A stretch of 64,000 nt of DNA, from the NCBI GenBank assembly GCA_031407985.1, contig JANOJB010000060.1, positions 1-64,000 of the forward strand, given 5' to 3'. The notes beneath the pieces are model-generated. The model did no database searches. It was not told the DNA's origin and saw only the letters and a program-made list of their open reading frames with translations. Made by a program: the position numbers and the translations under genes. Positions 44,039 to 52,814 of the stretch are shown one piece after another. The stretch is from FEN-1088 sp031407985. Its GTDB lineage: Bacteria > Myxococcota_A > Polyangia > Fen-1088. Position 1 is the stretch's first letter; the number at the start of each line of letters is the position of its first letter.

Positions 44039-45943
44039 ATGGCCCAGCTCTCGCAATTGTTGCTCTTCGACCCCGACCCCAGTGGCCTCGATACCCTTAG
44101 TTACGGATTCGAGAAGGACGGCTGCTCGGTCACCGCCACGGCCGATCCAGCCAAGGCGCGGGATCTGATCCTGGGCGCCAATCCCGCCTTGGTGGTGATC
44201 AACCTCGGCGACTCGGAAAAAATCGGCACTGGGCTGCTTCGGTCCACCACTTCGAATCCACGCACCCGGAATCTTCCCTGCGTGGCCATCGGTCGCGAAA
44301 GTCTTCGCCGGGCGGCGATGGATGCCGGTGCATTTGTGTTCCTGTCGACCCCCCTGTTCGTACGCGACGTCCTTGGCGCCTGCAGATTGGTCGCGGCCGC
44401 CTCCGTTCCAGGCAGCCGCCCTTCACCCGACACAGAGCTGTCGCTGAAACTGGCGGAACTGGATGGGTTGTATTTCCTTGTACGGTCCCTCGCGGTTGCC
44501 GGACGTTCGGCCGTAGTCGACCTTCAGGGCGCTACCAAACACGGTGAGCTGCGTTTTATCGACGGCACCTTGACCTCAGCCCAAATGGGGTCGGTCCAGG
44601 GCCTTCCCGCCCTGCATCAGATGTTGTTGTGGGAGGAGGCCTCGCTTCACTTCAAGTTCAAGAACGTGGTCAGGCGTGGCACCCCGCTGTCCATGAAAGG
44701 CAGCGAGGTCATCGAGGAGTGTGACCGATTTCTTCGAGATTTTGCCCACGAAGCAAAGGATCTCGGATCCGCCCGCACCGTCTACGCGACCGACGGAGAC
44801 ATCATCCACCCAACGGCTACACTGCCCAGCGAAGTCATTCCGGTCCTGAAGCTATTTGATGGTCAGCGCGACCTGGCGCAGGTGCTTGATGAAAGCCCCT
44901 TTCGGATCTTCGACACCTTGAAAATCATCAAGCGGTTTGTCGAAGGAGAAGCCATCCGTGCCAAGACACAGGCGCTTCCGAGGAGCGGCGAGATAGGACC
45001 CACGTTGAGCGGTCCCGGCGCCCTCGACTATTGGCTACAGAAACTGGCCCCCGCACTGGGCGCCGAGGTGGGTGTCGGTATACCTCGGCCTCCTTCCGAA
45101 GACCTGCATCGAAAAACCTCCAGCGGCGGACCCGGTGGAAGGCGCCAGAACGCCGGTTTCACCGGAACCGATACAAATTCGCGGCCCTCGTCACCTTTCG
45201 TTGCCGTCAGAGACGGACTCACCGGAGCGGACGAGAAAGCGACCTCCGGCGGTCGCACAAGAACCATCACGAGGAAGGAACACGTCCCCAAACCATCGGT
45301 TCCGGCGATCGCTCCAGAGGACATCGTCACACCCCCACCGGTGGTGCAGGCCGCCGCCACGCCGCCACCAGTAATGGAACCCGTCGCCACGCCGCCCCCA
45401 GTAATGCAACCCGTCGCCACGCCGCCACCAGTGATGCAATCCGTCTCCGCACCGCCACCAGTGATGCAGACTCCCGATACGCCTCCAGCCGCATTGCAAG
45501 CCACTGAAGCGGCATCGAAACCAGCTGTTGCAAGAGGTGAGATCAAGGTGGCGGTAGCGTCCTCACGTCAAACTGGATCCATGCCCGCGGAGGGTACCCC
45601 CTCTGTTCTTGTGGAGATCGGTCCCCTGCCGACCACTTTTTTGCCGCCCGGCGCCACCGAGCCGGTGCCTGGCGGCGAGAACCCAGCACCGCCTACGGTG
45701 ATCGTCCAACACATGACACCGCCGCCAGTCGCGGCCGAGCGACAACGCAAGTACACCCCGACGCCGGGCATAGACGCGAAACGCAACCCGCGATCTCCAG
45801 CCGATAGCTTCAACGCTGTGGAGGCGGACTTCTTCGAACGTGAGGCTGACCTCTACAAGCGCGAATCCGTCGAGAACTTCGAGGATCTGGATGGTGCATC
45901 CCGAAGCGCCCGTCGACCGAACGGTCCCTCCCGCAAGGGCTGA
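44039..45943 (+). CDS. Pseudo-receiver plus PATAN (DUF4388) protein with Pro-rich tail
   Basis: Residues 1-125 follow a response-regulator receiver fold, but the phospho-acceptor Asp is Asn55 (LVVINLGD) and the conserved Lys is Thr104 (FLSTP), so phosphorylation is unlikely. Residues 140-320 match PATAN/DUF4388 modules (GRSAVVDLQGATKHGELRFIDG, LWEEASLHFKFKN). A long disordered tail has a 10-residue PPPVMQPVAT-type repeat. The start is ATG 44039. Such proteins are scaffolds in gliding or development signalling of deltaproteobacteria. Confidence 0.75.
   Translation: MAQLSQLLLFDPDPSGLDTLSYGFEKDGCSVTATADPAKARDLILGANPALVVINLGDSEKIGTGLLRSTTSNPRTRNLPCVAIGRESLRRAAMDAGAFVFLSTPLFVRDVLGACRLVAAASVPGSRPSPDTELSLKLAELDGLYFLVRSLAVAGRSAVVDLQGATKHGELRFIDGTLTSAQMGSVQGLPALHQMLLWEEASLHFKFKNVVRRGTPLSMKGSEVIEECDRFLRDFAHEAKDLGSARTVYATDGDIIHPTATLPSEVIPVLKLFDGQRDLAQVLDESPFRIFDTLKIIKRFVEGEAIRAKTQALPRSGEIGPTLSGPGALDYWLQKLAPALGAEVGVGIPRPPSEDLHRKTSSGGPGGRRQNAGFTGTDTNSRPSSPFVAVRDGLTGADEKATSGGRTRTITRKEHVPKPSVPAIAPEDIVTPPPVVQAAATPPPVMEPVATPPPVMQPVATPPPVMQSVSAPPPVMQTPDTPPAALQATEAASKPAVARGEIKVAVASSRQTGSMPAEGTPSVLVEIGPLPTTFLPPGATEPVPGGENPAPPTVIVQHMTPPPVAAERQRKYTPTPGIDAKRNPRSPADSFNAVEADFFEREADLYKRESVENFEDLDGASRSARRPNGPSRKG
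45331..45510. repeat. 30-bp coding tandem repeat (six units)
   Basis: Six consecutive 30-bp units of GCCGCCACCAGTAATGGAAC type inside the PATAN gene encode a 10-residue Pro-rich repeat. The central units are the most alike; the first and last are degenerate. Such repeats easily change copy number. Confidence 0.85.
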
Positions 45944-45961
45944 CGTGACTGGTTAGCGCCC

Positions 45962-46627
45962 TTAGCGCCCCGCCCAGACAAGATCCGCGCGGCCCATCGG
46001 TCCGGCGATCCGAAGAATGATGCGCCCGGAGCGTTCGCCCGCGAAATCATCTCCCTTACCGGCGGTACGTGGGAACCGGACCAAATAGGTCCTGGTAAAG
46101 GGAGTCTTCGCAGGGAAGAACTCTCGCTCGAAAATGTCTGGCAACTTCTCAATCTTCAGTTCGTCGGGAACAATTTCTCGACCCAACCCGTCAGCCAGCG
46201 TTACCCGCCAGGGCGAGTTCTTCTTTTCGAGATCATTCCAACGGTAGTTCGCGCTCTGCGCCGTCACGAGGAACTCGTACCCAGCCAGCGCGAATTCGCG
46301 CTGGGCGGCCCGCAGCCGTGTCCGATCGGCGTCGGCCAAAGAATACAATTCGGAGTAGTGCGCAACGAAGGCTTCGCGAAAATCCAGGCTCTTGTAGGTC
46401 GCCCATACTTCCAACGCGGATTCCACTGCGTGAACGACCGTCTCATGACGTGTCCAACGCTCGTAGACCTCGGGATAGTCCTCCGAACGGTAGTCACGCG
46501 GCACATCCGAAAAACTCACAACCGGGGGCTTCGGGGCCGTACACCCGCACGTGATCAATAGCGCCAAACACAACAACGACCAGGGTCCGTTGTGCGAATC
46601 CAACTTCCTGTCGGCGGGTTGACTCAC
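45962..46627 (-). CDS. Lipoprotein of unknown function
   Basis: A signal with a Cys near residue 27 (LLITCGC) suggests a lipoprotein. The 190-residue mature part is helical then strand-rich (YVFR-like, RSGRIILRIAGPMGRADLVWAGR) with no known motif. Its ATG overlaps the pyrE stop by 4 bp (ATGA), so it is translated with pyrE. Confidence 0.65.
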   Translation of the reverse strand: MSQPADRKLDSHNGPWSLLCLALLITCGCTAPKPPVVSFSDVPRDYRSEDYPEVYERWTRHETVVHAVESALEVWATYKSLDFREAFVAHYSELYSLADADRTRLRAAQREFALAGYEFLVTAQSANYRWNDLEKKNSPWRVTLADGLGREIVPDELKIEKLPDIFEREFFPAKTPFTRTYLVRFPRTAGKGDDFAGERSGRIILRIAGPMGRADLVWAGR

Positions 46628-47199
46628 CCGAAGTCCCGCTTTCGAAACAGCGTCACCACGGGCGCTTCTCGCTCCAGCGCTTCCCGTCCACCTTCCTCCC
46701 GATCCACCAAACCCACGACCAGCTTAACCTCCAAGCCGAACTCTCGGACCCGCGTTATCGCTTTCAGCGCCGATCCTCCGGTTGTCACAACGTCCTCCAA
46801 GATCGCGACAGGCATTCCCGGGCTCAGGGATTTCGCTCCCTCGATCCACTGACCCGTGCCGTGCCCCTTGGGCTCTTTACGCACGTAGAACGCAGCGAGT
46901 GCCCTCCCCGAAACGTAGCTGAGAGTGGAAACGGCTGAGGCCAGGGGATCAGCGCCCATCGTCAAGCCACCAATCGCCTCGACGGAGGGGGCCCGTTCCC
47001 GCAGCAGTCCCAGCATCAGCGAACCGACCAGGAAGTGACCCTCCGCCGTCAGAACGGTCTGCTTGCAGTCGATATAGAAATCACTCTTCTGACCCGAGGC
47101 CAGAGTGACCTCCCGGCGCTCGTAGGAAAGGCGCGCCATCTGCACAAGCAACCGCGCACGCTTCAACTCGAAAAGTTCATCGCCCAGAATTTCCACCAT
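46624..47199 (-). CDS. pyrE: Orotate phosphoribosyltransferase
   Basis: PyrE makes orotidine 5'-phosphate in pyrimidine synthesis. The 191-residue product has YIDCKQTVL, GLTMGADPLA, and the PRPP-binding VAILEDVVTTGGS. A 157-bp gap separates it from the upstream coiled-coil gene, with no strong promoter recognised. Confidence 0.93.
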   Translation of the reverse strand: MVEILGDELFELKRARLLVQMARLSYERREVTLASGQKSDFYIDCKQTVLTAEGHFLVGSLMLGLLRERAPSVEAIGGLTMGADPLASAVSTLSYVSGRALAAFYVRKEPKGHGTGQWIEGAKSLSPGMPVAILEDVVTTGGSALKAITRVREFGLEVKLVVGLVDREEGGREALEREAPVVTLFRKRDFG

Positions 47200-47355
47200 G
47201 GTGGCGACATTTGTACCACCGGGTGACCTCGAACAAAGCGGAGATTGCTTACACCCTGCTTACGCTGGCCAATCACGCTCACGCAAGCGGACCCGGCAGT
47301 GCGGGACCGCCTGGTTCGTGATTGCGGTCGTCGGCTCCGTGACTGGATCGGCTAC

Positions 47356-48114
47356 TTACAGGCCATCAAGGATGTTGTCGTTGATGTCCCGCTTGCCGGG
47401 GATCCGCGCGCCAGTCTTTGGCGCCTCGGGCGTCGACGCCGAACCGCCTCTGGTCTTGGAACGCACCTTGGCTTGCCGCTCCTCGGCCACCTCGTTCCTC
47501 CTCTGTAGGGCTTCCGCGCGAATCTGCGCCCGCTCCGCATCGGTCTTTGCGGCCTTCAGCCGGTCATCCATATCCTTCGTGATGGCCGTAATCCGTTTCT
47601 CCAACTCGGCCTGGGCCGCCCTGGCGGCGGTACGATCCTGCTCGGCCTTCTTCTGGGCTTCGGCAATTTCTTGCCTGTTGGCCGCCTGAATCTTGTATAC
47701 GATCACGCCGCCGACCAGCGCCAAGACCAGTGCCACGGCCGCTATCGCTTTTAGCGGTGACTTGCCGACGCGCGACTGAATCTCAAGCCGCATCTTTTGC
47801 TCACGCAGTTTCATCTCGCCATCGACCCGGGCCCGGCGGTCCGCGTCTTCGACCCGAAGATGCTCCTCGCGAATCTTGGCGGCCTTTTCTTCCTCGATCC
47901 GCCGCAGGCGATCCTCCTCGGCCAACCGACGGCTTTCCTCTTCCTCCCGCAGCCGCTTTTCCGCCACTTCCTTGGCGAGTCGCTCGGCCTCCACACGAGC
48001 GCGGGCATCATCCTGTTCGCGCTTTACGCGATCATCCTCGATGCCACGCAACTCTTTCAAAGCGACAAGAACAGAGTTCTCGCGGCGTTCGGACATCTGA
48101 TCCCTTTCGCTCAA
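47356..48114 (-). CDS. Coiled-coil single-helix membrane protein
   Basis: A 252-residue protein with a 110-residue charged N-terminal coiled coil (repeating RLAEEDRLRRIEEE patterns), one transmembrane helix (AIAAVALVLALVGGVIVY), and a second coiled coil in the C-terminal half. Both faces of the membrane would carry helices. I know no named family; membership in an envelope scaffold or ring is plausible. Confidence 0.65.
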   Translation of the reverse strand: MSERDQMSERRENSVLVALKELRGIEDDRVKREQDDARARVEAERLAKEVAEKRLREEEESRRLAEEDRLRRIEEEKAAKIREEHLRVEDADRRARVDGEMKLREQKMRLEIQSRVGKSPLKAIAAVALVLALVGGVIVYKIQAANRQEIAEAQKKAEQDRTAARAAQAELEKRITAITKDMDDRLKAAKTDAERAQIRAEALQRRNEVAEERQAKVRSKTRGGSASTPEAPKTGARIPGKRDINDNILDGL

Positions 48115-48172
48115 AGTTCTTCCTCTAAGGTGAAGGTGACGGTTGTCTCTAACATGAAACCCATTCGGCAGC

Positions 48173-48679
48173 TCATTTCATCTTCTTCAATAGGTCGTCG
48201 ATCGCATCCGGTCTGTACGACGTGGTCTTGCTTGCATCCGGCTTTCCGGTCGACTTTGAGGCGAGCTTGGTCCCCTTCCCTCCGCGCGAGGCACGGCCAC
48301 GATGCCCGCTGCTGGCCTTCGCGGACTTCCCGTTCACTGCCGTAGTTGCCGAAGCTCCCGTGGTGGACGTGGCGGCGGCTGCCATAGCCTCGGCATTCTG
48401 TTTTTTGGCCGCGACAGCCGCTTCTCGTTCAGCCTTGGCCGCTGCGACGGCGGCCAGGGCCATGGCAACCTTTCCTTCGGCTTCCGCTTTGACCTTCGCG
48501 ATTGCTTCGGCTTTCGCGATATGAGCCTGGGTCTGACGGGTTTGGTGATTGACCATTGCGGCGACCAACCCAATCACCGAAATCAGCAACAGCCCTCCGG
48601 CAATCCACGCCGTCTTGACCGCCCAGTGACGCCTGTCACCGGGTAGCTCGAACTTTGGTAACACCACTGGTTGGCCCAT
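48173..48679 (-). CDS. Single-helix membrane protein with Ala/Lys-rich domain
   Basis: A short N-terminal stretch, a transmembrane helix (TAWIAGGLLLISVIGLVAAM), then about 90 residues of Ala/Lys/Glu-rich coiled coil (EAIAKVKAEAEGKVAMALAAV) and a Ser/Gly/Lys tail. It lies 58 bp upstream of the coiled-coil gene on the same strand and has a similar plan, so the two are probable partners. A TAGAAT element is at 48721-48726 on its strand. Confidence 0.6.
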   Translation of the reverse strand: MGQPVVLPKFELPGDRRHWAVKTAWIAGGLLLISVIGLVAAMVNHQTRQTQAHIAKAEAIAKVKAEAEGKVAMALAAVAAAKAEREAAVAAKKQNAEAMAAAATSTTGASATTAVNGKSAKASSGHRGRASRGGKGTKLASKSTGKPDASKTTSYRPDAIDDLLKKMK

Positions 48680-48894
48680 TCTTTACCTGCCCTTCCTGGG
48701 GTCGGGGTCGGGGTGACGCTATTCTAGCTGGTTCCGCAACCGTTGAGCGTCGGTGTTGCGCAACGACTAATGCCGCCTATCACTGTATTCCGAACCCTCG
48801 TGGGCGGCCATCGAAAGAATCAGCCCTCGTCGGGTCCAGTCTGCCGGAGCGGCAGTGTAGCGCGCTTCCGTTGGGCGAGCTATCGTGCACCGAC

Positions 48895-49623
48895 ATGTCA
48901 GGCTTCGTGGATCTCCACGCCCACCACCTTTTTGCCATCGACGACGGTGCCCCCGACATCCAAGTCGCGATTCAAATGGTTACGACGGTCGCGGAGTTGG
49001 GGTTCTCGGATCTTTACGCAACGCCCCACCAGCGCTCGGGAATGTTCCTGCCCACCAGAGAGGAGATCGACGCCGCTCTCGGCCTGTTAAACGAGACGCT
49101 GCGCGGCACCGGAGGTCCCCACGTGGGGTTGGGCTTCGAGAATTTTTGGGACGACGTGCTGCTGCGCCGCATGGGCGAAAAGGCGATTCCCAGTTACGAC
49201 GACGGATCGGCCTTCCTGTTCGAGGTGACCACCCAACTGATGCCCAGTGGAATCGAGAGCACCCTCTTCGATCTGCGGATCGCCGGCAAGCTACCCGTGA
49301 TGGCGCATCCCGAGCGTTATCACGCGATCCAAACCAACATCGATCGAGCGGAGGTTCTGGGACGCACGGCCGCCTTGGTCGTCGATTTGGGGGCTCTCGA
49401 CGGAGCCCATGGAAAGGCCGAAATGCGCTGTGCACGTCAGCTTCTTTCTGACGGCCTCGCGCACGCCGCCGCGACCGACATTCACAGCCCTGACGACGGG
49501 CGGTCGATTGCCGCTGGAATATCCTGGATTCGCAAGCACCTCGGCCCGGACACATTGCGAACGCTTCTTTGCGACAATCCCCGGCGCATTCTGGCGGGTG
49601 ACCTCCCCGATCAAGGACGATGA
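48895..49623 (+). CDS. CpsB/YwqE-type PHP-domain phosphatase
   Basis: The start is ATG 48895. The PHP fold has VDLHAHHLFAIDDGAPD, YATPHQRSGMF, VMAHPERYHAI and DIHSPDDG, matching manganese-dependent tyrosine-protein phosphatases that regulate polysaccharide export. No BY-kinase is in the window. It is the first of three closely spaced genes. Confidence 0.87.
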   Translation: MSGFVDLHAHHLFAIDDGAPDIQVAIQMVTTVAELGFSDLYATPHQRSGMFLPTREEIDAALGLLNETLRGTGGPHVGLGFENFWDDVLLRRMGEKAIPSYDDGSAFLFEVTTQLMPSGIESTLFDLRIAGKLPVMAHPERYHAIQTNIDRAEVLGRTAALVVDLGALDGAHGKAEMRCARQLLSDGLAHAAATDIHSPDDGRSIAAGISWIRKHLGPDTLRTLLCDNPRRILAGDLPDQGR

Positions 49624-49639
49624 CTGCGGAGCAAGCGGC

Positions 49640-50692
49640 GTGAAGCTGGCTTGGAAGATTCTCGCCTCGGCCCTCGTGACGGCCGCGTGCGTCTACTATG
49701 CGCTTCACGGTGTCGACAAGACTCAGGCAATCGCCGAACTGCGCGCGCTGCCGACGATCGGTGCGTTGTTGTACCTCGTGACACTGGCCCTGACCCATTT
49801 GTTCCGTGCCTGGCGCTGGGAGTACCTGTTGAGGCCGGTGGGCGTATCGATTCCCCTGCGAAGGCTCTTACCGATCTCGTCAGTGGGCTTCATGGCCATC
49901 CTGGTGCTGCCGATGCGCCTGGGTGAGTTCGTGCGTCCCTACTATGTGGCGCGTGAGGGACACGTTCGCATGAGCACGGCTTTGGGCACCGTCGCGGTCG
50001 AAAGAATCATCGACGGCTTGATGATTTCGATTCTGTTCTTCGGCTCCTATTTGGTATCGGAGGGTGAGCTCTATCCTCGCGAATTGCGTGTCGCGGCGTG
50101 GCTATCCTTGGGGGCATTCCTGGGACTGACAACATTCCTGGCTCTGGCACTGCTGCAAACCGAGCTGACCATTCGTGTATTTCTCAAACTATCGCTGATG
50201 CGCGTCCTGGCCCCGTCGCGTGCCGACCGAATCGCCGACAAGATCCGTTCGATGATTTCCGGTTTCAGGGTGCTGACCGACGCTCGTAATTTCGGACGAT
50301 TTCTGGGCCTAACGGTCGCGTACTGGGGCTCCAACGGGATTGGCATGTGGCTGCTCGCCCGGCAGATGAACCTACCGATTTCACTGGGAGCTGCCTTCAC
50401 GACCATGGCCTTCACGGGCGTGGTGCTCAGTTTGCCCAACGCCCCGGGACTGGTCGGTCAGTTTCATGCCGGAATCAAGATGTCTCTGGGGGCCTACCTC
50501 CCGCTTGCCGTCGTCAACTCAAAGGGGTTTGCCTATTCGGTGGTTCTCCACGGCTTGCAGACCGTTTGGTACGTGGGGGTTGGGATCATCGCGCTGGCGG
50601 TTGTTTCAGGCGGACGAAGGGGATACCTGCGCGACGCGCTGAAGGCGTCGACAAGCGCCGCCGAGACTCCGGAAGTCGAGCCTGCCACATGA
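49640..50692 (+). CDS. UPF0104/LPG-synthase-type integral membrane protein
   Basis: The start is GTG 49640 with GGAG 8 bases upstream. At least seven transmembrane helices (YLVTLALTHLFRAWRW, FMAILVLPMRLGEFVRPYY, LPNAPGLVGQFHAG) mark the lysylphosphatidylglycerol-synthase transmembrane/AglD family, linked to lipid flipping or glycolipid synthesis. Its stop overlaps the threonine aldolase start by 4 bp (ATGA). Confidence 0.83.
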   Translation: MKLAWKILASALVTAACVYYALHGVDKTQAIAELRALPTIGALLYLVTLALTHLFRAWRWEYLLRPVGVSIPLRRLLPISSVGFMAILVLPMRLGEFVRPYYVAREGHVRMSTALGTVAVERIIDGLMISILFFGSYLVSEGELYPRELRVAAWLSLGAFLGLTTFLALALLQTELTIRVFLKLSLMRVLAPSRADRIADKIRSMISGFRVLTDARNFGRFLGLTVAYWGSNGIGMWLLARQMNLPISLGAAFTTMAFTGVVLSLPNAPGLVGQFHAGIKMSLGAYLPLAVVNSKGFAYSVVLHGLQTVWYVGVGIIALAVVSGGRRGYLRDALKASTSAAETPEVEPAT

Positions 50693-51756
50693 CCTCGGCG
50701 AAGAGCATCCCAACGGCCATCGATCTGCGCAGCGACACGGTGACGCGACCGTCGGTGGGAATGCGGGCAGCCCTGGCGGCCGCGGAGGTCGGAGATGACG
50801 TTCTCGGTGATGATCCGACCGTTGATCGCCTGCAACGCCGAGTCGCCGCCCTCCTGGGTCAGCAAGCCTCCCTGTTCGTTCCGTCGGGCTCGATGGCCAA
50901 TCAGATCGCGCTTCTGATTCACTGCCGACCGGGCGACGAGGTCATCGTCGGCGAAGGAGCGCATACCGCCTTTCACGAGGCCGGGGCCGCGTCCGCGATC
51001 GCGGGTGTTCAGTTGGTCACCGTCGGGCCGGGACGCGACGGCACGTTCACGGGAGAAGATGTCGCCGCCGCGACGAAGCTGGAAAGTCGACTGGCTCCCC
51101 CGACGCGCTTGGTTTGCGTCGAAAACACCCACAATCGCGGCGGCGGGATCGTGTGGTCCCAGGGCGATCTGGACGATGTGATTCAGACGGCGCGGGGGCG
51201 TGGACTTGCCCTACATCTGGACGGCGCCCGGTTGATGAATGCCGCGGTGGCCTGTGGCCGCTCGGCGGCGGAACTGGCGGCACCTTTTGACACTGTCGCG
51301 TTCGCGTTTTCGAAAGCGCTGGGTGCTCCGGTTGGATCCGTCATCGCTGGACGAATCTCCGACATCGAACACGCTGCTCGCCTGCGCAAGATGCTGGGCG
51401 GCGGCATGCGCCAGGTTGGGATTCTGGCGGCCGCCGCGTTGTGGGCATTGGACCACAACGTGGATCGGATTGCGGAAGATCACGCCAACGCGAGATTGCT
51501 CGCCGAACGCCTGGCGGATCTGGCGGGAGTATCCGTCAATCTGTCCCGCGTACAAACCAACATCGTGATGGCCGATCTCGGGGAATCCCTCCCACCTGCC
51601 GCGCATATCGTCGCGGCACTGGACGCGCAGGGGGTCAAGGTGCTCGCGTTCGCCCCGAGGCGAATCCGACTGGTGACCCACCTCGATGTCGATCGCCCCG
51701 CCTGTCAAGAAGCGGCGGATCGGATCGCGGACGTCCTGGCGCGCTTGCGGATCTGA
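50689..51756 (+). CDS. L-threonine aldolase
   Basis: A PLP enzyme of about 355 residues: IDLRSDTVTRPSVGMRAA at the start, EVGDDVLGDDPT, the SGSMANQIAL region, LHLDGARLMNAAV, and the PLP-binding Lys in FSKALGAPVGS. It cleaves L-(allo-)threonine to glycine and acetaldehyde. It ends exactly next to the convergent biotinyl gene. Confidence 0.92.
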   Translation: MTSAKSIPTAIDLRSDTVTRPSVGMRAALAAAEVGDDVLGDDPTVDRLQRRVAALLGQQASLFVPSGSMANQIALLIHCRPGDEVIVGEGAHTAFHEAGAASAIAGVQLVTVGPGRDGTFTGEDVAAATKLESRLAPPTRLVCVENTHNRGGGIVWSQGDLDDVIQTARGRGLALHLDGARLMNAAVACGRSAAELAAPFDTVAFAFSKALGAPVGSVIAGRISDIEHAARLRKMLGGGMRQVGILAAAALWALDHNVDRIAEDHANARLLAERLADLAGVSVNLSRVQTNIVMADLGESLPPAAHIVAALDAQGVKVLAFAPRRIRLVTHLDVDRPACQEAADRIADVLARLRI

Positions 51757-51978
51757 TCAGCCCGGGTCCAGTTCCACTAGGACCGCGCCCTCTTCGACAG
51801 ATGCGCCCTGTTGGATCAGCACGGCGCTGACCCGTCCCGGGGCGGGTGATTCGACCGGCATCTCCATCTTCATCGATTCCAAGATCACCAGCGTCTGCCC
51901 CTCAATGACGGAGTCCCCAGGGGAGACTTCGATCTTCCAGACCGTGCCAGTCATGTGCGCGCGTACGCTGATAAGCAT
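51757..51978 (-). CDS. Biotinyl-domain protein (BCCP-like)
   Basis: A 73-residue single biotinyl domain with the biotin-accepting Lys37 in ESMKMEMPV and flanking strands (VSPGDSVIEGQTL; PGRVSAVLIQQG). It would be a mobile carrier of carboxyl groups. No carboxylase subunit or biotin ligase lies nearby in the window, so its partner enzyme is elsewhere. Confidence 0.92.
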   Translation of the reverse strand: MLISVRAHMTGTVWKIEVSPGDSVIEGQTLVILESMKMEMPVESPAPGRVSAVLIQQGASVEEGAVLVELDPG

Positions 51979-52041
51979 GTGCGGTTGGACAGTAGAAGCC
52001 AGTCCGCCGGATCGGTCAAGTCAAGACGCTGCTGCCCGCGG

Positions 52042-52785
52042 CTATCGCCGAATCTGAGCGAAGGAGGCGTTCATGTGAAACGCCAACTGGTCCTGCGGAT
52101 AGCCGTGGGCCGTCCCCACCGGGCAGCGCACGCGGGCAACACACGATTCGCGACAAGACGTATCCAAGCGACGATGAGCGATGCAGCGGTCTGGCGCGAA
52201 TCCCGTCCCCGATACCGCCACCCCCGGGCAGACAGGGATGCACGGCTGTGGGCAATCGACACAAGGCGCGGTGACTGCCGCCCCGGTTTGCAGAGACGCC
52301 GAGACGACAATCAGGGCCCGATAGGCCCACCATGGCCCAAAGACGGGGTGAATCTGAATACCAAGCGGCCCGGGCGCGGGCAGCCCAGCCGCGTGCCCCA
52401 GTCGCTGGAAAGGAAGCACGGGTCGCTCGTTCGCGAAGGGGTAAAGAATCCGAAAGGTTGTGGTGAGTTGCGATTCACCCTCGTGGTCAAGCACGGCGCT
52501 CCGAACCGCTTCGGCGACGCGGCCACGCGTGTACTGGTCCAGTGGATCTGGATCTCCGCCATCTGCGCTGCGCGCCGCTCGAAATAGAGAGAAGAACGAC
52601 GAGCCGCCGTCTCCCACGAGCACGGCCCCAGCAGCGCCCGGCAGTAGAGTCGCCAGCGAGGGAATACCGACGCCAGCGCAGACAAAATCAAACGCGGTTT
52701 GACCTAACGGCAGGACGATGTGCAGTCCCTCGCGCGCCAAGCGGGCCCGCATGACGCTCAGGAAATCGGGCCCTCTATCCTTCAC
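52042..52785 (-). CDS. QueG-related Fe-S protein
   Basis: The 247-residue protein has LGIQIHPVFGPWWAYRALIVV, like the corresponding segment in epoxyqueuosine reductase, then a Cys cluster CVDCPQPCIPVCPG and a second group (RCIAHRRL, CRESCVARVRC). At least eight Cys suit one or two 4Fe-4S clusters. It lacks the full cobalamin-binding layout of QueG, so a related but different reductase is likely. Confidence 0.6.
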   Translation of the reverse strand: MKDRGPDFLSVMRARLAREGLHIVLPLGQTAFDFVCAGVGIPSLATLLPGAAGAVLVGDGGSSFFSLFRAARSADGGDPDPLDQYTRGRVAEAVRSAVLDHEGESQLTTTFRILYPFANERPVLPFQRLGHAAGLPAPGPLGIQIHPVFGPWWAYRALIVVSASLQTGAAVTAPCVDCPQPCIPVCPGVAVSGTGFAPDRCIAHRRLDTSCRESCVARVRCPVGTAHGYPQDQLAFHMNASFAQIRR

Positions 52786-52814
52786 GGCGCTATCTTGCCC
52801 GAGGGCTCGAAAGG

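Noticed and set aside
47245..47508. Plus-strand ORF in pyrE upstream gap
   Set aside because: Overlaps the coiled-coil gene antisense; no conserved features.
48697..48715. G-quadruplex candidate (GGGG tracts)
   Set aside because: Only three G4 tracts are present; four are needed.
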